Shown here piece after piece: positions 8,324-17,235 of a stretch of DNA of 64,000 nt. Both the position numbers and the translations under genes were made by a program. Numbering within the stretch: position 1 is the stretch's first letter; every line of letters begins with the position of its first letter. The DNA is from Maritimibacter sp. (GTDB lineage Bacteria; Pseudomonadota; Alphaproteobacteria; Rhodobacterales; Rhodobacteraceae): positions 1 through 64,000 of the forward strand of contig NZNT01000021.1 of the NCBI GenBank assembly GCA_002695005.1, given 5' to 3'. Under the pieces are notes generated by a model. It did no database searches and was not told the DNA's origin. It saw only the letters and a program-made list of their open reading frames with translations.

Positions 8324-9856
8324 TTATTCTGCCCAGGTGAAATCGTTGAGATAGACAGTATAGGGCAGCATTCGGTTCCCGTTCATCTCGAGCTCCGCCT
8401 TATGCAGGAAGACGATCGGGATTCCGGACATCGGGATCATGTAGCCTTGCCCAACCGATGCATCGAGGACTTGTGCCACCATACTGGCCCGCTCCTCGCC
8501 CGTGTTCATGCTGGAAATCGCCTTGTTGATTTCGGTCACTTCTGGATCGTTGAGCAAATCGCGCGCGTCCGAATTAAAGAACGGCTGGAACGCGAGCATC
8601 GAGTCCGGCCCCTTACCGCCGTTCCACGCGGCGAGCAGGATTTGGAACTCTTCATCCGCTTGGCTCTTGCGGAAGGCCGCGAAGGTCTGGCCGATGATCT
8701 CGACGTCCACACCTACCTGCGACAAGTAGCCGCCCACGACCTCGGCGAAATCCTTGACCGAGTTGAAAGTATGGATCGTGACAGAGAAGCCGTCACCATA
8801 TCCTGCTTCTTCCAACAACGCCTTGGCACCTTCGGGATCGTAGGCCGGAATCGGCGTGTTGTAGGCGCAGTCAATCTGGAAATCCCAGCACAGGTGATCG
8901 ACCGTGCGCGACGGCTCCTGGCCGCCGGTGCGCGAGGTCTGGACCGCGTTGCGGTCCACGGCCTTGATGAGTGCCTGACGCACGCGGGGATCGGCGAGCG
9001 CCTCCTGCCCCGACTGCCCGTCGGTGTCCAACATCATGTAGATGTAGGCGATCGACTGCGACAGCGTCACCTCGTAATCGGGAGAGGACGCGATGGCCTG
9101 CGCCTCCTCGAAGCGCGCGTTACGAACGAAGTCGAGGTCGCCGGACATGAGCGCCGCTGTCTGCGCACCGATGTCGGGCACGGCGCGGATCTGGACTGTG
9201 CCGATGCTGGGGGCGGGCCAGTAGTCCGACGCCATGGCGTAATCCTCGTTCTCGGAGAGCGTCAGCTGGCCGTCACTGGTCAGCTCCGTCACCTCGTACA
9301 TGCCGGTCCCGACAAGGTTGTTGCGGAACTCGGCCTTGTCTTCGAGCGGGCCGTGGATGTGTTCGGGCAGGATGTGACCCCCGGACGACAGGAGCGACAG
9401 GATATTCGCGGTCAGCCCATTGGTTTTTAGTTCGACCGTATGATCGTCGACCATCACCGCCTCGGCCAGCCAGCTCATCTCGCTTTTTTGGCGGACCTGA
9501 GTTTCAGGCGCGATGATCCAGTTGAGCGTGTAGACGATGTCGTCCGCAGTGAATGGCTCGCCGTCGTGCCACGACACGTCTTCACGCAGGTTAAAGCGCC
9601 AAGTCGTCTCGTTCACCTGCTCCCACGAGGTAGCCAGCATCGGCTTGTACTCTCCCGACTCCTCTTCAAAGGCCACCAGCCGGTCGAAGACCATCTGCGA
9701 CAACATCTCGATCTCGGGCTTGTAGTCGGCATAGGCATCGACCGTGGAGATGGGGTATTCGAACGCCATCCGCAGAGTGTCGTCATCCTTCCCCGCGAAG
9801 GCGGGCACCATGCCGACTGCGAGCGCTATAGCTGCTACGGCTAACTTCGTTTTCAT
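8324..9856 (-). CDS. Periplasmic solute-binding protein, SBP_bac_5 family
   Basis: A 510-residue binding protein for the dipeptide-type importer. It starts MKTKLAVAAIALAVGMVPAF followed by A, a clear Sec signal peptide cleaved before GKDDDTLRM. Family landmarks include FEEESGEYKPMLATSWEQ, WRFNLREDVSWHDGEPFTAD and DIVYTLNWI. I prefer the ATG at 9856 (8 bases from GGGAGGA) to the one 6 bases upstream, which lies too close to that site. It starts 22 bases after the MarR gene. The same family binds peptides, nickel, opines and glycosides, so the ligand cannot be read from sequence. Confidence 0.92.
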   Translation of the reverse strand: MKTKLAVAAIALAVGMVPAFAGKDDDTLRMAFEYPISTVDAYADYKPEIEMLSQMVFDRLVAFEEESGEYKPMLATSWEQVNETTWRFNLREDVSWHDGEPFTADDIVYTLNWIIAPETQVRQKSEMSWLAEAVMVDDHTVELKTNGLTANILSLLSSGGHILPEHIHGPLEDKAEFRNNLVGTGMYEVTELTSDGQLTLSENEDYAMASDYWPAPSIGTVQIRAVPDIGAQTAALMSGDLDFVRNARFEEAQAIASSPDYEVTLSQSIAYIYMMLDTDGQSGQEALADPRVRQALIKAVDRNAVQTSRTGGQEPSRTVDHLCWDFQIDCAYNTPIPAYDPEGAKALLEEAGYGDGFSVTIHTFNSVKDFAEVVGGYLSQVGVDVEIIGQTFAAFRKSQADEEFQILLAAWNGGKGPDSMLAFQPFFNSDARDLLNDPEVTEINKAISSMNTGEERASMVAQVLDASVGQGYMIPMSGIPIVFLHKAELEMNGNRMLPYTVYLNDFTWAE

Positions 9857-9878
9857 GTTCATTCCTCCCTGAAAAAAC

Positions 9879-10424
9879 TCAAGTGTTCGTGGTTTCACGG
9901 ACTGATTTGGTCAGCCTTCTGGTCAGCGCGTCTGCGTCTGGAGCTTCCTCCATCCGGGCGCGCAGTTTTGCGACAAGTCTGTAAATCTCGGAGCGCTCCC
10001 CGGGTTCGAGCCCGTCCAGAAGCCACAGGTTGCGGGACAGCATGATCGGCTTCACTCGGTCGAAAAGTTCTTGCCCCGCCTTGGTCACGAAAGGGGCGCC
10101 AAAGCCACGCTTCTGGCTCCCCGCCGGCCATGAAATCAGCCCTTCATCACGCAGGCGGCGCAACGCCCGGCTGATCTGCGCCGCGCTTTCGGCGGTGCGG
10201 TCGGACAGGTCGGACCCGTTCATTGGCCCGCGCACGCACAGGGTCGCAAGACAACGCCACTCCACCGGAGTGAGTCCGAAAGGCAGTTCGAGCAGCGCGC
10301 GGGTCTGGCGCTCCAACTCGTTGTTGAGCCAGTCGATCCTCACGGCGAGAGAGTCGGCGAGCGCATAGTCACCATCACTCAGATGACGCGGCACCTGCCC
10401 CTCTTCTTCACGCATTTTTGCCAT
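9879..10424 (-). CDS. MarR-family transcriptional regulator
   Basis: A 181-residue MarR-type winged helix-turn-helix protein: WRCLATLCVRGPMNGSDLSD leads the DNA-binding region, the recognition region is AAQISRALRRLRDEG, and a wing (SQKRGFGAPFVTKAG) follows. The ATG at 10424 has GAGAGG five bases upstream; the next in-frame start is a TTG. It is first in the importer operon and diverges from the oxygenase operon. It most likely represses both through the repeats at 10477-10514 and is relieved by the substrate, as is common for MarR regulators of aromatic catabolism. Confidence 0.9.
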   Translation of the reverse strand: MAKMREEEGQVPRHLSDGDYALADSLAVRIDWLNNELERQTRALLELPFGLTPVEWRCLATLCVRGPMNGSDLSDRTAESAAQISRALRRLRDEGLISWPAGSQKRGFGAPFVTKAGQELFDRVKPIMLSRNLWLLDGLEPGERSEIYRLVAKLRARMEEAPDADALTRRLTKSVRETTNT

Positions 10425-10476
10425 CAAAACCTCTCCCCGTGCCGATTAATTTAACATGTGAATTTCTTCTTGCAAC

Positions 10477-10514
10477 AACAAATTTCATCTGAAATAACAA
10501 ATTGCAGACGAAAT
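10477..10514. promoter_or_regulatory. Tandem 19-base repeats in divergent promoter region
   Basis: The AT-rich gap between the MarR gene and the reductase gene holds two directly adjacent 19-base repeats, aacaaatttcatctgaaat (10477-10495) and aacaaattgcagacgaaat (10496-10514), identical at 15 positions. The first contains a perfect palindrome, ATTTCATCTGAAAT (10482-10495). Two head-to-tail sites of this size between divergent operons are what a MarR dimer would use as an operator. Binding is inferred. Confidence 0.6.
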
Positions 10515-10534
10515 TAGAGGCTTTGGCCGTACAC

Positions 10535-11467
10535 ATGAGTGACCTGATAAACGTGCGCGTAAAGACGATGACGTGGGAAGCCGAGGGCATCATGCGAGTC
10601 CTATTGGCGCCGGTCACAGGCCGGCTGCCGCCTGCTGAGCCCGGCGCTCACGTCGACCTACATCTGCCGGGTGGCGCTGTACGGCAGTATTCGCTCACGG
10701 CCGGATCGACACCGGACGGATACGTGCTTGGCGTCCTGCGCGAAAAAGCGTCGCGCGGCGGCTCGAAGGTCGTTCACGAGGCGCTCAGACCGGGTCAGGT
10801 GGTCGAAATGTCGCCGCCCCGGAATACATTCGCGCTCGACGACAGCACAGCGCCGGTGCTGCTGATTTCCGGTGGCATCGGTGTCACCCCGATCCTCGCG
10901 ATGGCGGACATGCTTGCCGGGACGGATCGCGACTGGTCCATGACCGCTTGCGCCCGCGAGCGTGACGTTCTGGCCTTTTCTGACGAATTGGCCGCGCTTG
11001 GCGCGCGCACCCGGTTCGACGACGAAGACGGACCGCCCGACCTGTCGGCGATGATCGCCGGCGCCACGCGCGAGACACACCTCTATTGCTGCGGCCCGAC
11101 CCCGATGCTCGACGCCTTCGAGGAGGCCGCGCTGTCGGCAGGCTTTCCGACGGACCAGATCCATCTCGAACGCTTCGCCCCGGCGAAGCCCAAGGCGGGC
11201 GCTGGGGAGTTCATCGTGGAGCTCGCCCGCAGCGGCGAGTCCATCGTCGTTCCGCCGGACAAGTCCATCCTTGATGTTATCGAGGACGCGGGGATCGAAG
11301 CCAACAATTCGTGTCGGGTCGGCGTCTGCGGAACCTGCGAGACGCAGGTGCTTGAGGGCGAAGCCGACCATCAGGACATGATATTGACAGAAGAAGAACG
11401 CGCGGAGGGGCGGATGTTAATCTGTTGCTCACGCGCAAAGACCGGAACGCTTGTTCTGGATTTATAG
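10535..11467 (+). CDS. VanB-type oxidoreductase (FNR-like plus 2Fe-2S ferredoxin)
   Basis: A 310-residue electron-transfer reductase for the adjoining Rieske oxygenase. The N-terminal ferredoxin-reductase barrel has the flavin-binding RQYSLT, the nucleotide domain has LLISGGIGVTPILAMAD and CCGPTPMLDAFE, and the C-terminal plant-type ferredoxin has CRVGVCGTCET plus a late cysteine pair near the end (MLICCSR). This order is that of VanB and phthalate dioxygenase reductases. I start it at MSDLINVRV (10535), preceded by GAGGC; the open frame begins 33 bases earlier. The oxygenase gene follows after 14 bases. Confidence 0.92.
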   Translation: MSDLINVRVKTMTWEAEGIMRVLLAPVTGRLPPAEPGAHVDLHLPGGAVRQYSLTAGSTPDGYVLGVLREKASRGGSKVVHEALRPGQVVEMSPPRNTFALDDSTAPVLLISGGIGVTPILAMADMLAGTDRDWSMTACARERDVLAFSDELAALGARTRFDDEDGPPDLSAMIAGATRETHLYCCGPTPMLDAFEEAALSAGFPTDQIHLERFAPAKPKAGAGEFIVELARSGESIVVPPDKSILDVIEDAGIEANNSCRVGVCGTCETQVLEGEADHQDMILTEEERAEGRMLICCSRAKTGTLVLDL

Positions 11468-11481
11468 GAGGAGGAAAGACC

Positions 11482-12663
11482 ATGACCCTTCAGACCGCAT
11501 ACGATCTGAGCGAACCCAAACACGACGCTGCCCTGACCGAGGTCGAAAAGGGCACCCCGATGGGCGAGCTTCTGCGCCGCTACTGGCACCCCGTGGGGCT
11601 GAGCGAGGATGCCACCGCAACCCCCAAGCTTATCCGCGCTCTGAGCGAAGATCTGATCCTCTTTCGCGATGGCCAGGGCCGCCCCGGTGTCGTCCATCCA
11701 CGCTGTGCGCACCGCGGCTCGTCACTCTATTACGGCAAGGTCGAGGATCGCGGTATCCGGTGCTGCTACCACGGCTGGCTGTTCGACGTCGAAGGCAATT
11801 GCGTCGAACAGCCCTGTGAGCCGAATCTGGGCGAACGCAACCGTGGAAACGTGCGCCAGCCTTGGTATCCCTGCGAGGAACGCTATGGCCTGATCTGGGT
11901 TTACATGGGCCCGGCGGAAAAAAAGCCGCTACTGCCCCGCTACGAGTTGCTAGAAAACCTCGATGAGGGCGAGTTCCTCGAAGCCGATGACAACGGGATC
12001 GGGATCGGTGGGCCGAAGGTCGCGGATTTCAACTGGTTCCAGCACTTCGAAAACGTGCTCGACCCGTTCCATGTAGTCGTGCTGCACGCTACGTTCTCGG
12101 GCACGCAGTTCGTGCCGGAGATGGCGGCGATGCCGGATGTGAAATTCACCAATGAAGATCTCGGCGTGCGCTGCACCTCGTTCCGCGACCTGCCGGACGG
12201 CGGCAAACTGCACAGAATTTCCGAGGTCATCTTGCCCACCTTGCGCGTCGTGCCGAGCCCGCGTCTGACTGCCGGTCGCTGCACCATCCTCGGCTGGGTT
12301 CTGCCCATCGACAACACGCATTTCACCGTCTACTCGGCGGGCCGCGTCAAGGCCGAAGGTGATCTGCGCCGTATCCGGTCGAAGATGAACGACAAGTACT
12401 GGGACGAACTGACCGAAGACGAGCATCAAGTCTATCCCGGCGATTACGAGGCCCAGAAGAGCCAGGGAGATATCACATCGCACAACCATGAACAGCTCGG
12501 CACAACGGATCAGGGCATCGTTATGCTTAGGCGTTTCATCAAACGTCAGGTCAAGATCGTGGAAGACGGTGGCGATCCGGTCGGCGTGGCCTTCGAGGAC
12601 GGAAAGGAGTGGCTTGAGACGCCGGCGGGAAACTGGTTTTCCAAGGCTGCGGGCGCCGATTGA
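11482..12663 (+). CDS. Rieske non-haem iron oxygenase, alpha subunit
   Basis: A 393-residue aromatic-ring or O/N-demethylating oxygenase. The Rieske cluster ligands are C-A-H in HPRCAHRGS and C-Y-H in IRCCYHGW. The mononuclear iron site is in NWFQHFENVLDPFHVVVLH, with the bridging aspartate and two histidines. The ATG at 11482 follows a near-perfect AGGAGGAAAGACC. Its length suits phthalate- or vanillate-type single-component oxygenases. It draws electrons from the reductase encoded 14 bases upstream. The substrate is unknown and would be the compound imported by the divergent ABC system if the locus is one pathway. Confidence 0.92.
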   Translation: MTLQTAYDLSEPKHDAALTEVEKGTPMGELLRRYWHPVGLSEDATATPKLIRALSEDLILFRDGQGRPGVVHPRCAHRGSSLYYGKVEDRGIRCCYHGWLFDVEGNCVEQPCEPNLGERNRGNVRQPWYPCEERYGLIWVYMGPAEKKPLLPRYELLENLDEGEFLEADDNGIGIGGPKVADFNWFQHFENVLDPFHVVVLHATFSGTQFVPEMAAMPDVKFTNEDLGVRCTSFRDLPDGGKLHRISEVILPTLRVVPSPRLTAGRCTILGWVLPIDNTHFTVYSAGRVKAEGDLRRIRSKMNDKYWDELTEDEHQVYPGDYEAQKSQGDITSHNHEQLGTTDQGIVMLRRFIKRQVKIVEDGGDPVGVAFEDGKEWLETPAGNWFSKAAGAD

Positions 12664-12751
12664 GGGCTTTATTGTTCTGGCTCGGTTCGACGACTTCAAT
12701 TTGGTCGCGAAGCTATAGCGACAGTCACGCATGGTGCCAGGAGGAACCGAC

Positions 12752-14464
12752 ATGGACGACCAGACAGAGGACGCGACCTCGATCGCGGCAGGGGCGGCGA
12801 TCTTCGGAAAGCTCAAGGCGCTCGGCGTCGATCATGTGTTCGCCAATTCCGGCACCGATTTTCCGCCCGTCATCGAGGGCCTGATTGCCGCCGAGCGGCA
12901 GGGCATGGACCTGCCGGTCCCGATCACCTGCCCTCATGAAAGCGTCGCCGTGGGCATGGCGCACGGCTACTACCAGATGTCGGGGCGCGCGCAGGCGGTG
13001 ATGCTGCATACGAATGTGGGCCTCGGCAACGCCGTCACCGGCCTTATCAACGCGTGGTGCGACCAGATCCCCATGTTCGTCATTTCGGGACGCACGCCGG
13101 TCATGGAACAGGACCGCTTTGGCGCCCGCTCGACCCCGATCAACTGGGGGCAGGAGATGTTCGATCAGGCGGGGCTCGTGCGCGAAGTCACCAAATGGGA
13201 CTATGAACTGCGCTTCCCCGAGCAGGTGCCCGACCTCCTCGACCGGGGCTACGCGATTGCCAATTCGACGCCCAAGGGTCCGGTCTACCTCAGCCTCCCG
13301 CGCGAAGTGCTGTGCGAGCAGACGCCGCTGGCCGGGATCGACGCGCCCGCGCGCCTGACGCCCGCCATCGTGTCTGCGGAGCCGGACGCGCTCGCCCACG
13401 CCGGCGAACTGCTGGCCGGGGCGAAGAACCCGCTCATCATCGCGCAGCGCGGCACGGGTAGTCAGGCCGCGTTTGACGCCTTCGCCGGTTTCGTCGACGC
13501 ACGCGCCCTGCCGGTCTGCCAGTACTGGCCCAACACCATCGCGCTCGCGACGGACCACCCGATGTATGTTGGCTTTAGCCCCGACGCCTTCCTCGAAGAG
13601 GCGGACGTCGTGCTCGTCCTCGACGCGCTCGCGCCGTGGTGGCCGGACAGGGTGAAGCTGCGCCCGGACCTTCGGGTGATCCAGCTTGGCCCCGATCCCC
13701 TGTTCAGCCGCACCCCCGTGCGCAGCTATCCGGCCGACGTGACACTCGCGGGTGAGACCGGGCCGACGCTCTTGGCTCTAATCGACGCGGTCTTGGCGCT
13801 CCCCGCCGATGAAATCGCGCTCACCGCCCGCAGGGAACGGATCGCGCAACACGCCGGGCAACAGCGCGCGGCCGCAGCGGAGGTTGCGCAGAAGGGCTGC
13901 GCCAGCCCGATGACGAAGGCATGGGTGGCGCACTGCCTGAGCGAGGCGATAGCTGGCCGCGATACCGCCGTTTTCCACGAACTCGGCTGTCCCTTCCCCC
14001 ATCTCACCCTCAAAAACCACAAGAGCTACTTTCAGGAGCCGCATTCCGGCGGCCTCGGCTGGGGACTGCCGGCGGCCCTCGGCGCGCAGCTTGCCGCACC
14101 GGACAAGCTGGTCTTCGCCACGATGGGCGACGGCAGCTACATGTTCGCCAACCCCACGGTCTGCCATCAGGTCGCCGAAGCCTATGACCTGCCCGTGATC
14201 GTGCTCGTCCTCAACAACGGCGAATGGGGCGCGGTGCGCCACGGGGTGAAGGGGCTCTACCCGGAGGGCGAAGCGGCGAAGGCCAACGCGGTGCCGCTCA
14301 CCGCGCTCTCCCCCAGCCCCGACTTCGCCCGCACGGCCGAGGCGAGCCGCGCCCACGCCGAAACCATCGAGGACGGACATGGCCTGCCCGCCGCCATTGC
14401 CCGCGCGATCGAGGTCGCGACGACGGAGCGGCGGCAGGTTCTGCTCAACATCCGCATCGCGTGA
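12752..14464 (+). CDS. ThDP-dependent enzyme, benzoylformate-decarboxylase-like
   Basis: A 570-residue enzyme of the acetolactate synthase / benzoylformate decarboxylase superfamily. The Pyr-domain glutamate lies in CPHESVAVGMAHGYY, and the PP-domain motif is GDGSYMFANPTVCHQVAEAY ending in VLNNGEWG. The ATG at 12752 follows CAGGAGGAACCGAC. It sits 88 bases after the oxygenase gene on the same strand. It is a clear relative, but not a near copy, of the enzyme at 2853-4466, so the two may handle successive 2-keto acids or different substrates of the locus. Confidence 0.85.
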   Translation: MDDQTEDATSIAAGAAIFGKLKALGVDHVFANSGTDFPPVIEGLIAAERQGMDLPVPITCPHESVAVGMAHGYYQMSGRAQAVMLHTNVGLGNAVTGLINAWCDQIPMFVISGRTPVMEQDRFGARSTPINWGQEMFDQAGLVREVTKWDYELRFPEQVPDLLDRGYAIANSTPKGPVYLSLPREVLCEQTPLAGIDAPARLTPAIVSAEPDALAHAGELLAGAKNPLIIAQRGTGSQAAFDAFAGFVDARALPVCQYWPNTIALATDHPMYVGFSPDAFLEEADVVLVLDALAPWWPDRVKLRPDLRVIQLGPDPLFSRTPVRSYPADVTLAGETGPTLLALIDAVLALPADEIALTARRERIAQHAGQQRAAAAEVAQKGCASPMTKAWVAHCLSEAIAGRDTAVFHELGCPFPHLTLKNHKSYFQEPHSGGLGWGLPAALGAQLAAPDKLVFATMGDGSYMFANPTVCHQVAEAYDLPVIVLVLNNGEWGAVRHGVKGLYPEGEAAKANAVPLTALSPSPDFARTAEASRAHAETIEDGHGLPAAIARAIEVATTERRQVLLNIRIA

Positions 14465-14760
14465 CCGCTACCGCCGGTTCTCTCACGTGTTCGCACACAT
14501 CCCGCCAGCGGACATCTACTCGCGCGGGCTTGCGCGCGACGAAGGTGAAAGCCGCGGAGTGCTCTCTGGCAGCTGGTCGCGGATCTCGGCGCGGTCGGGT
14601 TGGTGACTAGGTGTTTGATCCCACGGTTTGATGTTGCGATCCTATCTCAGGAATCGGCGTAAGGGTGCCGCTTGCGTTTCGACCTTTCTGATCTCCATCT
14701 TGTCGAAGCCCAGCAGGCTGCAAATCTTAGCTAACGCCAATGCCCGAATTTCAGGGTAGC
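14465..14760. other. Gap with a possible coding fragment
   Basis: No intact gene. On the minus strand, immediately beyond the peroxiredoxin stop, an open stretch of about 36 codons reads EIRALALAKICSLLGFDKME and further, then ends at a TAG. It resembles the end of a protein, but I do not recognise it. The rest shows no motif. Confidence 0.35.
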
Positions 14761-15510
14761 TCAGTTATTCGAAGGCCAGAGCGGTGCGATACTCGATCTC
14801 CTGAAGCCATCGACGATCCGCAGGTATGACAGCAAATGCTTGGACGTCGTTCCGAACACCCGGATCACATCCTCTTCCGACCGGTAGTCAGGCAGGATCA
14901 GCGGATCGCCCTGGTTCCAGTCCGCCGGCGTCGCGGCACGCGTTTCCTCGCAGACCTGCAAGGCCTCGAAGACCCTGAGGATCTCTTCTACGTTTCGTCC
15001 AATCTGCATTGGGTATTCGATGATCATGCGGATACGCATCTGTGGGTCGAGAACGAACGATTTCCGGATTGGGAAAGCTTCCGCTTCGTGCGCATGGCAG
15101 GCCCCGAAGAGGTCCAGCAGCTGACCACTTGCGTCCTGGCCGGTCGGAAACCACACATCATGACCGTAAAGGTCCATGACTTCCCTGTGCCAGAGCTGTT
15201 GCTCCGCGATGCTGGACCCCGAGAGACCAAGCGCATTGACGCCCAGTGCAGCGAAGTCTTCGCCGTTCGCCGCGATGGACCCAAGCTCGGTCGTGCATAC
15301 CGGCGTCCGAGCGGCCGGGTGGGAGAAGAGATAGGTCCAGCTCCCCTCGGCCCAATCCCAGAATTCGATCGGGCCGTGCGTCGACTCGAGATGGAAATTC
15401 GGGAAGATGTCGCCAATTTCGGGAAGCCAGCGGACCTTCTTCCTGTATGCGTTTGGCAACCTCATGATGCTGCCATCCCAGCAACGTGGAGCGAAGAACT
15501 GAATCGTCAT
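14761..15510 (-). CDS. Peroxiredoxin, Prx6/1-Cys-like
   Basis: A 249-residue thioredoxin-fold peroxidase. The peroxidatic cysteine is Cys72 in PAARTPVCTTELG, which has the P-x3-T-x2-C signature. The C-terminal dimerisation region (DWNQGDPLILPDYRSEEDV) is like that of Prx6 enzymes. It should reduce peroxides in the cytoplasm. About 28 residues precede the usual family start; MRLPNAYRKK at residue 16 is a possible alternative start. It stands alone between the oxygenase locus and the phage-like element. Confidence 0.88.
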   Translation of the reverse strand: MTIQFFAPRCWDGSIMRLPNAYRKKVRWLPEIGDIFPNFHLESTHGPIEFWDWAEGSWTYLFSHPAARTPVCTTELGSIAANGEDFAALGVNALGLSGSSIAEQQLWHREVMDLYGHDVWFPTGQDASGQLLDLFGACHAHEAEAFPIRKSFVLDPQMRIRMIIEYPMQIGRNVEEILRVFEALQVCEETRAATPADWNQGDPLILPDYRSEEDVIRVFGTTSKHLLSYLRIVDGFRRSSIAPLWPSNN

Positions 15511-15752
15511 TTATTGCAACCTCTGTCCTGCTAGAAGCAATCCGGCACGTCTTGGTCGATGCCGTCCCCTTGCCTTCGATCTATGCAACTAATTGGGGTA
15601 AGAGTTTGGCAATACTTTTCCTTCAGTTGTTGAAAACCTCAGGAATCTTGCAGAGTATGGCAAAAACATGGCGCCCAAGGTTCAATTTAACGATTACTTA
15701 CAAACTTGTGGCGCGGGCGCATCAAACGAGATCGAAACACATTGGGTGCAAT
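15511..15752. other. AT-rich gap before the phage-like element
   Basis: About 240 bases of visibly lower GC than the neighbourhood, with no gene I can support. The shift in composition next to phage-type genes fits a transferred DNA boundary, but no attachment-site repeat could be found by eye. Confidence 0.5.
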
Positions 15753-15947
15753 TCATGTGTCGTATCGCACCATAGGTTGCATCAAAATTAGTGCGCCCGC
15801 GAGCGTCGAACACGTGACCTGCCCATAGGGTTGCCATCCCATTTGGATATGGTCATTCACCTGCTGGGCCAGCCGATTATGCAACTCATCAGCGTCCATT
15901 TCCCTGTAGAAGGCAGAAACGACTGTGTATTCAGTGATTTTGGACAT
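15753..15947 (-). CDS. Small DUF1737-like protein
   Basis: A 64-residue protein starting MSKITEYTVVSAFYREM and containing LAQQVNDHIQMGWQPYG. This is the pattern I recall for DUF1737 (short proteins with a VN..I..GWQPYG core, often in phages and mobile elements; function unknown). The ATG at 15947 has a strong GGAGGAG upstream. It precedes a phage tail remnant on the same strand, so it probably belongs to the same element. Confidence 0.7.
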   Translation of the reverse strand: MSKITEYTVVSAFYREMDADELHNRLAQQVNDHIQMGWQPYGQVTCSTLAGALILMQPMVRYDT

Positions 15948-16048
15948 TACGCCTCCTCCAAAGCTCGGTTCGGCGACAGCGTAGGGAAAACCGGAAAGCA
16001 AAGAAACCTTCGCTTCCTCCAAAATTGCTCTATCGGATCTTCGGGTCG

Positions 16049-16285
16049 TCACTCCACCCGTCGGATCGTGAACGGAATCGGCTCGCTCTGGGACTGCAGC
16101 GGTGGCTTCCCCTCGACCCAGCCCGGACAGTGAGTGTACCTCGCGCTGAAGGTAAAGCTGGCGCCCGGCTGCAGTCCGGTCAGAGTGCGGGCCGTGACAT
16201 AGGTGTCTTCATAGGGCAGCCAGGCGTTGTGGCCAGCTGGGAAACCGAGCCGCTCTGCATGAGCGGAAATCTCGGCGCCTGCAGA
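16049..16285 (-). pseudogene. C-terminal scrap of a phage tail/host-specificity protein
   Basis: A 78-codon open stretch, closed upstream by TAG, reads GFPAGHNAWLPYEDTYVTAR, then TLTGLQPGASFTFSARYTH and ends EPIPFTIRRVE. The T-x-T-x-L-x-P-G-x-x-Y/F-x-F-x-A-R pattern is that of fibronectin-III-like ends of phage tail-tip or host-specificity proteins. There is no start codon or ribosome-binding site, so only the last part of a much larger gene remains. It marks where a deletion removed the structural genes between here and the terminase gene. Confidence 0.6.
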
Positions 16286-16461
16286 CTAGTTCGAACCAGT
16301 CCCAGCTAGGGCAACTTCACTGTCCCTTATTCCGCGCAGAGGCCGTGCCGCTCGGTCAGGGCGGCAGCACGGTTGGCTTGGAAAGAGCGCTGCCAAAAAG
16401 TCTTGGTTCCCAGTCAGAGCCGTTCGAGTATGGCGTCCGGAGCGACAAAGCCATTTTGCCT

Positions 16462-17160
16462 TCAATCCGATGTCGCGGACAGCCTTTCCAATAGGCCACG
16501 TACGCTGGACACATGCCAACGCCCACCTCGGCGCGCGAGAACGCCCCGCGCGTTCAATTCCTGCGCAACGGCCCGCAGGGTCGTATGCCCAGCCAGCCGG
16601 ATCTCTTCGACAACCGGCGCCAGCGCCTCGGCAAAGTCATCCGCATTGGCAGAAACGGTTTCGCGGAGCGCCGCACCTCCCTTCCCCGCACGTCTCAGAG
16701 CAGACGCGCCATTCGGATTGCCCAGCTTCACGCCCCGCGCCTTTGCTGCTGCCAAAGCCTCCTTGGTGCGTTTCGAGATGGCCTCCCGCTCCTGCTGGGC
16801 GACCAGCGCCATGATCCCGACCGTGAGATCGTTGGCTTCGGGCATGTCGACCGCGATGAACCGCACGCCGCTGTCGCGCAGGGTCAGGAGGAACGCTGCA
16901 TTGCGAGACAGGCGGTCGAGCTTGGCGATAAGGAGCGTTGACCCGGTAATCTTCGCGAGATGAAGCGCCTGCTGCAGTTCTGGTCGGTCTGCTTTTCGGC
17001 CACTTTCCACCTCGGTAAACCGGGCCACCAGCCTGGCGCCCTTTGACGCCGCAAAGTCATCGATCGACTTTCGCTGCGCTTCGAGCCCCAATCCCGACTT
17101 CCCCTGCCTTGCGGTCGAGACCCGCTCGTAGGCGACGAACTTCGGGGCGACATCGGCCAT
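16462..17160 (-). CDS. Small serine recombinase (resolvase/invertase type)
   Basis: A 232-residue recombinase. The catalytic serine is in YERVSTARQGKSGLGLEAQR. The conserved IAKLDRLSR and EREAISKRTKEAL segments follow, and a C-terminal helix-turn-helix lies near ATTLRAVAQELNARGV in general pattern (GHTTLRAVAQELNARGVLAR). I use the ATG at 17160; the open frame extends two codons to a TTG. It sits between the tail scrap and the small terminase gene, where a prophage would carry large terminase and head genes. It may have entered with, or driven, the deletion. Confidence 0.88.
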   Translation of the reverse strand: MADVAPKFVAYERVSTARQGKSGLGLEAQRKSIDDFAASKGARLVARFTEVESGRKADRPELQQALHLAKITGSTLLIAKLDRLSRNAAFLLTLRDSGVRFIAVDMPEANDLTVGIMALVAQQEREAISKRTKEALAAAKARGVKLGNPNGASALRRAGKGGAALRETVSANADDFAEALAPVVEEIRLAGHTTLRAVAQELNARGVLARRGGRWHVSSVRGLLERLSATSD

Positions 17161-17235
17161 GTACAAACCTGCGCAACGTTGGTTTGGCAGGGTTGTACGA
17201 TACGAGGCGGCGTTAGTGTAGACGCTTGAAGACCT

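Noticed and set aside
16283-16305. T-arm-like hairpin (TTCGAA loop) as a tRNA end or attachment site
   Set aside because: No acceptor stem, CCA or other tRNA arm can be built around it, and no second copy is seen at the other end of the element.
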